This document shows, one piece after another, positions 1-7,909 of a stretch of 64,000 bases of DNA; position 1 is the first letter of the stretch; each line of letters begins with the position of its first letter. The notes beneath the pieces are model-generated. The model saw only the letters and a list, made by a program, of their open reading frames with translations. It ran no database searches and was not told the DNA's origin. This DNA is from Sphingomonas sp. TDK1. Lineage in GTDB: Bacteria; Pseudomonadota; Alphaproteobacteria; Sphingomonadales; Sphingomonadaceae. A program made the position numbers and the translations under genes. The DNA lies in NCBI RefSeq assembly GCF_001650735.1, contig NZ_LXVY01000002.1:62001-126000 (forward strand). Direction: 5' to 3'.

Positions 1-49
1 GCGAGCGACTGTTCTAACCACTGCTTTCGGTAGCTGACGAGGCAAGCCA

Positions 50-1396
50 GTGAATATCGTACAATTCTTCCGCATTCTCTGGGCACGCCGGTGGATCATC
101 ATTCCGGCTTTCCTCGTCTGTGTGGCCACCGCCACGATCGTGGTGCAGTTCCTGCCGGAGCGCTATCTCGCTACGACGCGCGTGGCGCTGAACACGTTCA
201 AGCCCGATCCCGTCACCGGCCAGGTGATGAGCTCGCAGTTCATGCGCGCCTATGTGCAGACCCAGACGGAGCTGATCGAGGACTATGCCGTCGCCGGCCG
301 CGTCGTCGACGAGCTGGGCTGGGCGAACGATCCGGCCAACATCGCCGCGTTCAACGCCTCGTCCGCTGCGGGCACCGGCGACATCCGTCGCTGGCTCGCC
401 AAGCAGATCATCGCCAACACCAAAGCGGGCATGATCGAGGGCAGCAACATCCTCGAGATCACCTATACGGACAGTTCGGCGGAGCGCGCGGAACGCATCG
501 CCAACATCATCCGCACCAACTTCCTCGCCCTCGCGCTCGCCAGCAAGCGCCAGTCGGCGACGAAGTCGGCGGACTGGTATGCCCAGCAGGCGGAGGCCGC
601 GCGCCAAGCGCTGGCATCGGCCGTGCAAGCGCGCACCGACTATGTGAAGAAGTCGGGCATCGTTCTTACCGACACCGGCAGCGACCTCGACACGCAGCGC
701 CTCGCCCAGCTCGAAGGCGCGAGCGCGCTTGCGGTCGCACCGCAGATGTCCACGGCCGGCGCGATGGGCCCGGCGCAGCTGCAACTTGCGCAGCTCGACC
801 AGCAGATCCAGCAGGCAGCTACCAGCCTCGGGCCGAACCATCCCGCCTTCCAGGCATTGCAGCGGCAGCGCGAGGTCTATGCCAAGGCCGCGGCGCAGGA
901 GCGCGTGCAGCTGAGCGGCGGCGGCGGCGGCGGCCGCGGTGCGATCGAAAGCGCTACCAGCGCTGCCCGCGCCCGCGTCATCGGCAACCGCGAGGAAGTC
1001 GATCGGCTGACCCAGCTGCAGCGCGACGTGTCGCTGAAGCAAGACCAGTATATGAAGGCCGCCCAGCGCGTGGCCGACCTGCGGCTCGAGGCCAGCAGCG
1101 ATGATACCGGCATGTCGACGCTGAGCGAAGCGACCGCGCCGGAATCGCCCTATTACCCGAAGGTGCCGCTGATCATCGGCGGTGCCGCCGGCCTCGGCCT
1201 GGGTCTTGGCCTGCTGGTCGCCCTGTTGGTCGAGCTGCTCGCCCGCCGGGTGCGCAGCCCCGAGGACCTGGAGGTGGCGGTGGATGCGCCGGTGCTGGGC
1301 GTCGTGCAGAGCCGCGCGTCATTGTCCGCGCGCCTTCGCCGCGCCTATGAACATGCCGGCGAATCCGCCGACTCGCACGGAGCTGCAGTAAACTGA
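50..1396 (+). CDS. gelC: Sphingan chain-length/export regulator, Wzc/GumC-type periplasmic co-polymerase (GelC/SpsC-like)
   Basis: This 448-residue inner-membrane protein has the layout of a polysaccharide co-polymerase. A first membrane helix lies at about residues 14-34, followed by a large periplasmic Wzz-like domain rich in Gln/Ala coiled coil (about 170-350). A Pro-containing segment (PESPYYPKVP) leads into a Gly-rich second helix at about 372-395. It lacks the cytoplasmic kinase domain, which is encoded by the next gene, so the pair is a split version of an ExoP/Wzc protein. Start is GTG at 50 with a GACGAGG-like ribosome site. The stop overlaps the next start by one base (TGATG). By analogy with gellan and S-88 clusters it controls polymer length and export. 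A glycine run sits at about residues 290-295. Identification rests on architecture plus gene order; confidence is high. Confidence 0.93.
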   Translation: MNIVQFFRILWARRWIIIPAFLVCVATATIVVQFLPERYLATTRVALNTFKPDPVTGQVMSSQFMRAYVQTQTELIEDYAVAGRVVDELGWANDPANIAAFNASSAAGTGDIRRWLAKQIIANTKAGMIEGSNILEITYTDSSAERAERIANIIRTNFLALALASKRQSATKSADWYAQQAEAARQALASAVQARTDYVKKSGIVLTDTGSDLDTQRLAQLEGASALAVAPQMSTAGAMGPAQLQLAQLDQQIQQAATSLGPNHPAFQALQRQREVYAKAAAQERVQLSGGGGGGRGAIESATSAARARVIGNREEVDRLTQLQRDVSLKQDQYMKAAQRVADLRLEASSDDTGMSTLSEATAPESPYYPKVPLIIGGAAGLGLGLGLLVALLVELLARRVRSPEDLEVAVDAPVLGVVQSRASLSARLRRAYEHAGESADSHGAAVN

Positions 1397-2106
1397 TGGA
1401 CGCGATGACCACGCCTGAACCGCTGCCCGAAGGCGATCGTCCGAGCGCCGTGCCGACCACGCCGGACACGATCGGCGCGCTCGAATATCAGCTTGTCCTG
1501 TCCGACCCCACCGGGATCGAAGCCGAGGCGATCCGCGCGCTCCGCACCCGCATCATCGCCCAGCATCTGCGCGAGGGCCGGCGCGCGCTGGCGCTCTGCG
1601 CAGCGTCCGAAGGTGCCGGTTGCAGCTTTATCGCGATCAATCTGGCGACCGCGCTGGCGCAGATCGGCATCAAGACCGCGCTGGTCGACGCCAATCTGCG
1701 CGCGCCCAGCGTCGGCACGGCGTTCGGCATCGATCCGGCCAAGCCCGGCCTGGCCGACTATCTCGCCTCGGGCAATGTCGAACTGGCCTCGATCATCCAT
1801 CCGACCGGGCTCGACCAGCTGTCGATCATCCCCGCCGGCCATGTCGAGCACAGTCCGCAGGAACTGCTTTCTTCCGAACAGTTCCGCGACGTCACGACGC
1901 AGCTGCTCCGCGAATTCGACATCACCATCTTCGACACCACGGCATCGAACACCTGCGCCGATGCGCAGCGCGTCGCCAACGTGGCCGGCTATGCGATGAT
2001 CGTCGCCCGCAAGGACAGCAGCTATATCCGCGACGTTAACACGCTGACCCGCACGCTGCGCGCCGATCGCACCAATGTCGTCGGCTGCGTGCTGAACGGT
2101 TACTGA
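1396..2106 (+). CDS. gelE: Sphingan BY-kinase-like cytoplasmic partner (GelE/SpsE-like), degenerate P-loop
   Basis: This 236-residue MinD/Wzc-fold protein is translationally coupled to gelC and is the cytoplasmic half of the split co-polymerase. The fold is clear: a P-loop region at about residues 70-78, a Walker A'-like LVDANLRAP at about 95-104, and a Walker B-like ITIFDTT at about 175-181. The P-loop reads EGAGCSF, so the invariant lysine is cysteine. The A' motif has Asn where Asp is usual. The C-terminus (GCVLNGY) has a single tyrosine instead of a Tyr cluster. In the BY-kinase family these features are needed for ATP use and autophosphorylation, so I infer a weakened or non-catalytic partner that may act structurally on GelC. 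Family assignment is firm; loss of kinase activity is inference. Confidence 0.9.
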   Translation: MDAMTTPEPLPEGDRPSAVPTTPDTIGALEYQLVLSDPTGIEAEAIRALRTRIIAQHLREGRRALALCAASEGAGCSFIAINLATALAQIGIKTALVDANLRAPSVGTAFGIDPAKPGLADYLASGNVELASIIHPTGLDQLSIIPAGHVEHSPQELLSSEQFRDVTTQLLREFDITIFDTTASNTCADAQRVANVAGYAMIVARKDSSYIRDVNTLTRTLRADRTNVVGCVLNGY

Positions 2107-2116
2107 TTTGGACCAT

Positions 2117-2998
2117 ATGACCGCCACCGCTCTGGAGCGGCGTCAGGACCGGACCGGCGGCGGCTATTGGCTCGCCGTTGCGGGCCTGGTGACGCTCGCC
2201 ATCGGCACCTTCATCACGCTGGGCCGGCAGGTCTGGAGCGCGGAAGGCGGCGTGCACGGTCCGATCGTGCTTGCGACCGGCATCTGGATGCTCGCCCGCC
2301 AGCGCGATACGATCGAGACGCTCCGTGCGCCCGGCAATTTCCTGCTGGGCGGTCTCGCCCTGTTGCTGGCACTGCTGATCTACACGGTCGGCCGTATCTT
2401 CGACTTCATCAGCATCGAGACGTTCGGGCTGGTCTCGGCGGTGATCGCCTCGGGCTATCTCTATTTCGGCGGCCGCGCACTGCGGGCCGCCTGGTTCCCG
2501 GCACTCTGGCTGTTCTTCCTGGTGCCGCCGCCCGGCTGGCTGGTCGATCGCGTCACGGCCCCGCTCAAGGAATTCGTCTCCTATGCGGCGACCGGCTTCC
2601 TCTCCTGGCTCGATTACCCGATCCTGCGCCAGGGCGTGACGCTGTTCGTCGGCCCCTATCAGCTGCTGGTGGAAGATGCGTGTTCGGGCCTGCGTTCGCT
2701 GTCGAGCCTGATCGTCGTCACGCTGCTGTACATCTACATCAAGAACAAGCCGTCCTGGGGCTATGCGCTGTTCATCGCCGCGCTGGTGATTCCGGTCGCG
2801 GTCGTCACCAACATCCTGCGGATCATCATCCTGGTGCTGATCACCTATCATGTCGGCGACGAAGCCGCGCAGAGCTTTCTCCACGTTTCCACCGGTATGG
2901 TAATGTTCGTAGTGGCGCTGCTCTGCATCTTCGCGATCGACTGGGTGGTCGAGCAGTTGATGCTCCTGCGTCGGAGGCCCCATGTTCAACCGGCGTGA
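2117..2998 (+). CDS. Exosortase (probably exosortase V-like) in the sphingan cluster
   Basis: This polytopic membrane protein of about 293 residues has at least seven hydrophobic segments. It carries the exosortase catalytic triad in the expected order: Cys189 in EDACSGLRS, Arg235 in NILRI and His256 in FLHVSTG (numbering from the ATG at 2117). Exosortases are membrane transpeptidases that process C-terminal sorting signals and are often linked to exopolysaccharide loci. A TTG at 2108 in the same frame is an alternative start; neither has a convincing ribosome site. The gene follows gelE by 10 bases and overlaps epsI by 17 bases. It occupies the position of the conserved ORF called Urf32 or gelM in other sphingan clusters. 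No obvious PEP-CTERM-type substrate is encoded in this window. Confidence 0.88.
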   Translation: MTATALERRQDRTGGGYWLAVAGLVTLAIGTFITLGRQVWSAEGGVHGPIVLATGIWMLARQRDTIETLRAPGNFLLGGLALLLALLIYTVGRIFDFISIETFGLVSAVIASGYLYFGGRALRAAWFPALWLFFLVPPPGWLVDRVTAPLKEFVSYAATGFLSWLDYPILRQGVTLFVGPYQLLVEDACSGLRSLSSLIVVTLLYIYIKNKPSWGYALFIAALVIPVAVVTNILRIIILVLITYHVGDEAAQSFLHVSTGMVMFVVALLCIFAIDWVVEQLMLLRRRPHVQPA

Positions 2999-3692
2999 CC
3001 TGCTGATCGGCGCAGGATGCTTTACCGCGGCCGGCGTGTCGCTGGGGATGAAGCCCCATCGCCGTATGGACCTGCTCGGCGCCACCAAGCTCGAAACGCT
3101 GATGCCCAAGGCGTTCGGCAACTGGAAGGCCGAGGATACCGGCGCCCTGATCGCCCCGCCCCGCGAAGGCAGCCTCGAAGACAAGCTGTACAATCAGGTC
3201 GTCAGCCGCGCCTTTTCGCGTCCCGACGGCGCGACGGTGATGTTGCTGATCGCCTATGGCAATGCGCAGACCGATCTGCTCCAGCTGCACCGGCCGGAAG
3301 TCTGCTACCCGTTTTTCGGCTTTACGGTGCTGGAGAGCCATCCGCAGATGATCCCCGTCGCCGGCAAGGTGGAAATCCCGGGGCGGGCGCTGACCGCAAC
3401 CAATTACAACCGCACCGAGCAGATCCTCTATTGGGCGCGGGTGGGCGAATATCTGCCGCAGACCGGCAACGAACAGCTGCTCGCCCGGCTGAAGAGCCAG
3501 ATCGCCGGCTGGATCGTCGACGGCGTGCTCGTCCGCATCTCGACCGTTACGGCGGATGTGGAAGAGGGGCTTGCTGCCAATCTCGACTTCGCGCGCGAAC
3601 TGGTGAAAACGCTGGATCCGCGCGTCCTGCGCCCGTTGCTCGGCACGCAGCTGACGCAGGAAATCGCACCGCACAGCAGCGCCCGCGCCTGA
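2982..3692 (+). CDS. epsI: EpsI-family exosortase-associated protein
   Basis: This 236-residue protein has an N-terminal RRDLL followed by a hydrophobic stretch, which resembles a twin-arginine or signal-anchor export signal. The soluble body is EpsI-like (DUF3485), with the family's LHRPEVCYPFFGF segment near residue 105 and NYNRTEQILYWARVGEY near 145. EpsI proteins accompany exosortases in exopolysaccharide clusters; their biochemical role is not settled. The start overlaps the exosortase end by 17 bases, so the two are surely co-transcribed. It matches the position of Urf26/gelN of known sphingan loci. It is the last gene of this plus-strand run and faces the atrBD operon. Confidence 0.88.
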   Translation: MFNRRDLLIGAGCFTAAGVSLGMKPHRRMDLLGATKLETLMPKAFGNWKAEDTGALIAPPREGSLEDKLYNQVVSRAFSRPDGATVMLLIAYGNAQTDLLQLHRPEVCYPFFGFTVLESHPQMIPVAGKVEIPGRALTATNYNRTEQILYWARVGEYLPQTGNEQLLARLKSQIAGWIVDGVLVRISTVTADVEEGLAANLDFARELVKTLDPRVLRPLLGTQLTQEIAPHSSARA

Positions 3693-3695
3693 ACG

Positions 3696-3724
3696 AAAAA
3701 GGGGGCGACGTCGCCGTCGCCCCC
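3696..3724 (-). terminator. Intrinsic terminator of the atrBD operon
   Basis: Read on the minus strand there is a perfect 10-bp stem (GGGGGCGACG / CGTCGCCCCC) with a four-base loop, followed at once by five T. It sits 24 bases past the atrD stop and between the convergent ends of epsI and atrD. On the plus strand the same hairpin has no T tract, so it is directional for atrBD. Confidence 0.85.
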
Positions 3725-3747
3725 TCCCCTCCCAGCCTGATCCAGCC

Positions 3748-5142
3748 TCAGCGCTCGTGCAGCGCGTCGGTGCCGGTTTCCAGCACCGGGCCCACCAGAT
3801 AGCTGAGCAGCGTGCGTTTGCCGGTAACGATGTCGGCGCTGGCGATCATGCCCGGCCGCAGCGGCACCTGGGCGCCGTTGGCGACCACATAACCGCGATC
3901 GAGCGCGATCCGCGCCTTGTAGACCGGCGCCTGTCCTTCCTTCACCTGCACGGCCTCCGGGCTGATCCCCACCACGGTGCCGGGGATCATGCCGTAGCGC
4001 GTGTAGGGGAATGCCTGGAGCTTCACCTTCACCGGCATGCCCGTCCGTACGAAGCCGATATCGCTATTGTCGATCATCACCTCGGCCTCCAGCCGGGCAT
4101 GATCGGGAACGATCGAAAGCAGCGGCTTCACGCCCTCCACGACGCCGCCCTCGGTATGCACCTGCAGCTGCGAGATGGTGCCGCTCACCGGCGCCCGGAG
4201 CTCACGGAACGAGCTGCGCAGCCCCGCCTTGGCGACGTCCTGTCCGCGCGCACGCACCTCGTCCTCGGCCTTCACCAGTTCCTGCAGCACCTGCGCCCGC
4301 GCCTCTTCGCGCGTCTTGGCGGACATGCTGCTGGCGCTGCGGGACTGCTGGCCCAGCTTGGTGACCGTGGCGCGCGCGGCGTTGAGGTCCTGGCGCTCGG
4401 AAATCAGCTGGCGGCGCATCTCTACGACTCGCAGCTTCGAGACATAGCCCTTGGCGGCCATCGCCTCGTTCGCCGCGATCTGCTGTTCGAGCAGCGGCAG
4501 CGACTGTTCCAGCTTGCGAACCTGGGCCTGCGCCTCGATCGAGGCGGAGACGGCAGCCCCACTGTCCGATCGGCCGCCAGCGATCGCCGCCTCGATCTGG
4601 CCGAGCCGCGCGCGGGCGAGGCCGCGATGCGTCTCCACTTCGGCCGGAGTGGCGCCAGCCGGCGCGACGAACCGGAATCCCTTGCCGTCGAGCACGTCGA
4701 TGATCGCGTGGTTCCGGGCTGCATCCAGCTGTGCGCTAAGCAACGATACCCTCGCCTGCGCCGCATCCGCCGCCGACATGGTAGGGTCTAGCGTGATCAG
4801 CACCTGGCCCTTGGCGACCTGCTGCCCCTCGCGCACGAGGATCTGGCGGACGATGCCGGTCTCGGGCGTCTGGACGACCTTGGTCTCGCCGATCGGGGCG
4901 ATGCGCCCCTGTGTGGGCGCCACCACTTCGACCTTGCCGATCGCCAGCCATGCCGTGGTGATGGCGAGGCCCGCCAGCATCACCTTGGCGGTGAGCCGCG
5001 CTGTCGGCGATACCGGGCGCTCGATGATTTCGAGCGCCGCCGGCAGGAAGGCGGTGTCATAGGCGTCGGCACGGGCGGGCAGCAGCGTGCCGCGCATCCG
5101 GGCGATCGGGCCGCCGCGGCCGATCGGTACTACGGCGTTCAT
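3748..5142 (-). CDS. atrD: HlyD-family type I secretion adaptor (AtrD-like)
   Basis: This 464-residue membrane-fusion protein has a cytoplasmic N-terminus of about 50 residues, one membrane helix (about 52-70), then a biotinyl/lipoyl-like half motif around VVQTPETGIVRQILVREGQQVAKGQ. A long coiled-coil hairpin follows (about 125-310), with a C-terminal β-barrel region near APVSGTISQLQVHTEGGVV. This is the standard architecture of the periplasmic adaptor of type I exporters. It overlaps the end of atrB by four bases (ATGA), so the two are coupled. In sphingan clusters atrD/atrB form an exporter whose loss does not abolish polymer synthesis (family knowledge). The substrate is not visible here. 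Confidence 0.92.
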   Translation of the reverse strand: MNAVVPIGRGGPIARMRGTLLPARADAYDTAFLPAALEIIERPVSPTARLTAKVMLAGLAITTAWLAIGKVEVVAPTQGRIAPIGETKVVQTPETGIVRQILVREGQQVAKGQVLITLDPTMSAADAAQARVSLLSAQLDAARNHAIIDVLDGKGFRFVAPAGATPAEVETHRGLARARLGQIEAAIAGGRSDSGAAVSASIEAQAQVRKLEQSLPLLEQQIAANEAMAAKGYVSKLRVVEMRRQLISERQDLNAARATVTKLGQQSRSASSMSAKTREEARAQVLQELVKAEDEVRARGQDVAKAGLRSSFRELRAPVSGTISQLQVHTEGGVVEGVKPLLSIVPDHARLEAEVMIDNSDIGFVRTGMPVKVKLQAFPYTRYGMIPGTVVGISPEAVQVKEGQAPVYKARIALDRGYVVANGAQVPLRPGMIASADIVTGKRTLLSYLVGPVLETGTDALHER

Positions 5143-7325
5143 GCGGCAATCTCCCCATAGCCGCTTTGGCGGCGGTGCAGGTCGGCATAGCGGCCGCCCA
5201 TGCGAAGCAGTTCGTCGTGGCGACCGCTCTCGACGATGCGGCCCTGTTCGAGCGTGATGATCCGGTCGCAGGCGCGCACCGCCGACAGACGATGGGCGAT
5301 GATCACCATGGTGCGCCCGGCAGCGATGGCGCGCAGATTATTCTGGATCAGCTCCTCGCTTTCGGCGTCCAGCGCCGAGGTGGCCTCGTCGAACACCAGG
5401 ATGCGCGGGTTGCCGACCAGCGCGCGGGCAATGGCGAGCCGCTGGCGCTGGCCGCCGGACAGGTTCACGCCGCGCTCGACAATCTCCGTGTCATAGCCGC
5501 GCGGCTGGCGCAGGATGAAGTCGTGCGCGCCTGCCAGCGTCGCCGCGGCCACGACATGCTCGAACGGCATGGCCGGGTTGGACAGCGCGATATTCTCGCG
5601 AATGGTGCGACTGAACAGCAGATTCTCCTGCAGCACCACGCCGATCTGGCGGCGGAGCCACGCGGGATCCAGCTGGGCGACATCCACCTCGTCGACCAGG
5701 ACGCGGCCGAGATCGGGGATGTTGAGCCGCTGCAGCAGCTTGGCGAGGGTCGACTTGCCCGATCCCGACGAGCCGACGATGCCGAGCGAACTGCCCGCCG
5801 GGATGTCCAGCGTGATTTCGCTCAGCACGGGCGGCTGGTCCGGCGCATAGCGGAAGGTCACGTTCTCGAACCGGATGGCGCCACGCAGCACCGGCAGCGT
5901 CGCCGCCGAGGCCGGTCGCGGCTCCACCGGGTGATTGAGCACATCCCCGAGCCGCTCGATCGAGATCCGGACCTGCTGAAAATCCTGCCATAGCTGCGCC
6001 ATGCGGATCACCGGACTCGATACGCGCTGGGCGAACATGTTGAAGGCGACAAGTGCGCCGACGCTCATCGCGCCGCCGATCACCGCCTGCGCGCCGAAGA
6101 AAAGGATGGCCGCGAAGCTCAGCTTCGAGATCATCTCGATCGCCTGGCTGCCGGTATTCGCGGTGTTGATCAGCCGCTGCGACGACGCCGTATAGGCGGC
6201 GAGCTGGCGTTCCCAGCGATTCTGCCAGTGCGGCTCGACCGCGGTTGCCTTGATCGTGTGGATGCCGGACACGCTTTCCACGAGCAGCGCGTTGCTCGCC
6301 GAGCTCTTCTCGAACTTGTCCTCAACGCGGGCGCGCAGCGGCCCCGACACGCTGAACGACACGATCGCATAGGCGACCAGCGATACCAGCACGATGGCGG
6401 AGAGCATGGGTGAATAGAACAGCATCGCCGCCAGGAACACGATCGTGAACAGCGGATCGACCATCACCGTCAGCGACGCGTTGGTGAGAAATTCGCGAAT
6501 CGTTTCCAGCTGGCGGACGCGGGTGACGGTGTCGCCCACGCGCCGCTTCTCGAAATAATCGAGCGGCAGTGCAAGCAGATGGTGGAACAGGCGCGCGCCC
6601 AGTTCCACGTCGATCTTCTGCGTGGTTTCGGTGAACACCCGCGTGCGGATCCAGCCCAGCGCCACTTCCCAGATGGAAACGATCAGGAAGGCAAAAGCCA
6701 ACACGCTCAGGGTGCTCATGCTGTTGTGGATCAGCACCTTGTCGATCACGCTCTGGAACAGCAGCGGCGCCGCCAGTCCGAGCAGATTGAGCGCGAGCGT
6801 GATGCCGAGCACTTCGGCGAAGAGGCGGCGATAGCGCTTGAACTGCGCGGTGAACCACGAGAAGCCGAAGCGCAGCGGCTGGCCGTTTACCGCACGCGTG
6901 GTGAGCAGCAGCAGCGTGCCGGACCAGATGGCGTCCAGCCCTTCCCGGTCCACCTGTTCGGGTGCACGGCCGGGGCGCTGGATGATCACGCCATGTTCGG
7001 TGAGACCGCCGATCACGAACCAGCCCTCCGGACCGTCGGCGATTGCCGGGAGAGGCTGGCGGGCAAGGCCGCCACGCGGCACTTCCACCGCCTTGGCACG
7101 CACGCCCTGCTGACGTTTTGCTAGGAGGATGAGTTCGTCGATGCTCGGCGTGTCCGCGTGGCCGAGCATGTGCCGCAGCTGTTCGGGCGTGATGACGATA
7201 TTATGGACGCCGAGCAGCAGCGACAGCGCCGTCAGCCCGGATTCGCGCAGCTCTGCTTCGCTCGCCGCCGCCGCCTGGGCGTCGAAAGCGCTTTGCAGAT
7301 GCGCCTGCATCTCGTCGCGTGTCAT
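5139..7325 (-). CDS. atrB: HlyB-like type I secretion ABC transporter (AtrB-like)
   Basis: This 728-residue protein has three domains. An N-terminal C39-peptidase-like domain (about 20-140) contains ALSLLLGVHN in place of the catalytic-cysteine region, so it is a non-proteolytic HlyB-type docking domain. A six-helix ABC transmembrane domain spans about 165-450. The nucleotide-binding domain (about 480-715) has Walker A GSSGSGKST, signature LSGGQ, Walker B ILVFDEATSALD and the H-loop AHR. HlyB-type systems export unprocessed C-terminally tagged proteins in one step with an HlyD partner and a TolC-like channel. The gene is divergent from gelB across about 580 bases of noncoding DNA. No RTX-like substrate gene is seen in the window. 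Confidence 0.93.
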   Translation of the reverse strand: MTRDEMQAHLQSAFDAQAAAASEAELRESGLTALSLLLGVHNIVITPEQLRHMLGHADTPSIDELILLAKRQQGVRAKAVEVPRGGLARQPLPAIADGPEGWFVIGGLTEHGVIIQRPGRAPEQVDREGLDAIWSGTLLLLTTRAVNGQPLRFGFSWFTAQFKRYRRLFAEVLGITLALNLLGLAAPLLFQSVIDKVLIHNSMSTLSVLAFAFLIVSIWEVALGWIRTRVFTETTQKIDVELGARLFHHLLALPLDYFEKRRVGDTVTRVRQLETIREFLTNASLTVMVDPLFTIVFLAAMLFYSPMLSAIVLVSLVAYAIVSFSVSGPLRARVEDKFEKSSASNALLVESVSGIHTIKATAVEPHWQNRWERQLAAYTASSQRLINTANTGSQAIEMISKLSFAAILFFGAQAVIGGAMSVGALVAFNMFAQRVSSPVIRMAQLWQDFQQVRISIERLGDVLNHPVEPRPASAATLPVLRGAIRFENVTFRYAPDQPPVLSEITLDIPAGSSLGIVGSSGSGKSTLAKLLQRLNIPDLGRVLVDEVDVAQLDPAWLRRQIGVVLQENLLFSRTIRENIALSNPAMPFEHVVAAATLAGAHDFILRQPRGYDTEIVERGVNLSGGQRQRLAIARALVGNPRILVFDEATSALDAESEELIQNNLRAIAAGRTMVIIAHRLSAVRACDRIITLEQGRIVESGRHDELLRMGGRYADLHRRQSGYGEIAA

Positions 7326-7909
7326 TCCGGAACTCTGCCTCCATGGCGCTACTATCCGCGGCCATGATGAAGAAGGACGGTAAAGACTCGCTTAAGCGTA
7401 GGTTTTCAGGATTTTTGCGTAGCCGGGAAAGTTGTTACGGCGCCGTTCAACCATCCTTAATGGCGGCGGGGTATGCCGTCGCTCTGTCGGGCCCTGCGCA
7501 TGCGTATCGCCAGGTGTCCAGCCGCATGTGCAACGCAGCATTTTTGCGCTGATTTCACGCTGCGGTCGCGAAGAAAGTGTTGCGAAAGCGAGAACCGGCG
7601 GGCGATCGCGCCCCGAAATCGGCCCTGGAACGCATCCGTAACAGACCTGTTCAACAAATTTGGGTAACCTTGTAAAACAGTGATGGCGCAGGAGGGATAT
7701 TCAGCAGCACTCGGTGCGTTATGGTCGGTTGCGTCGGCACTAATGGAGCGGCCTGGGGGGAAAATCTTGTTGATTCCTAGTCTCATAATTAGACCGGCTG
7801 GCCGATGTGCAGACTTCCCCACCGCCTTGCGTCTCTCTACAACGCAGTGCAACAGGCCGACTCGGCCGCTGGCAGCGTGCACGATCCGTTGAAGGAGCCC
7901 GACGAGGCA
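7326..7909. promoter_or_regulatory. Long divergent regulatory region between atrB and gelB
   Basis: About 580 bases lie between the divergent starts of atrB and gelB, and none of the open frames here looks like a protein. Base composition is lower in GC than in the flanking genes, with an AT-rich patch around 7760-7795. The length suggests promoters for both directions plus an untranslated leader for gelB. I could not assign a convincing -35/-10 pair by eye. Confidence 0.5.

Noticed and set aside
14..1042. Long minus-strand open frame (342 codons) opposite gelC
   Set aside because: It is antisense to a clear membrane co-polymerase gene and has the Arg/Ala-rich composition typical of shadows in GC-rich DNA.
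7457..7882. 141-codon minus-strand frame in the atrB-gelB gap
   Set aside because: Composition is not protein-like, there is no ribosome site, and it lies where divergent promoters are expected.
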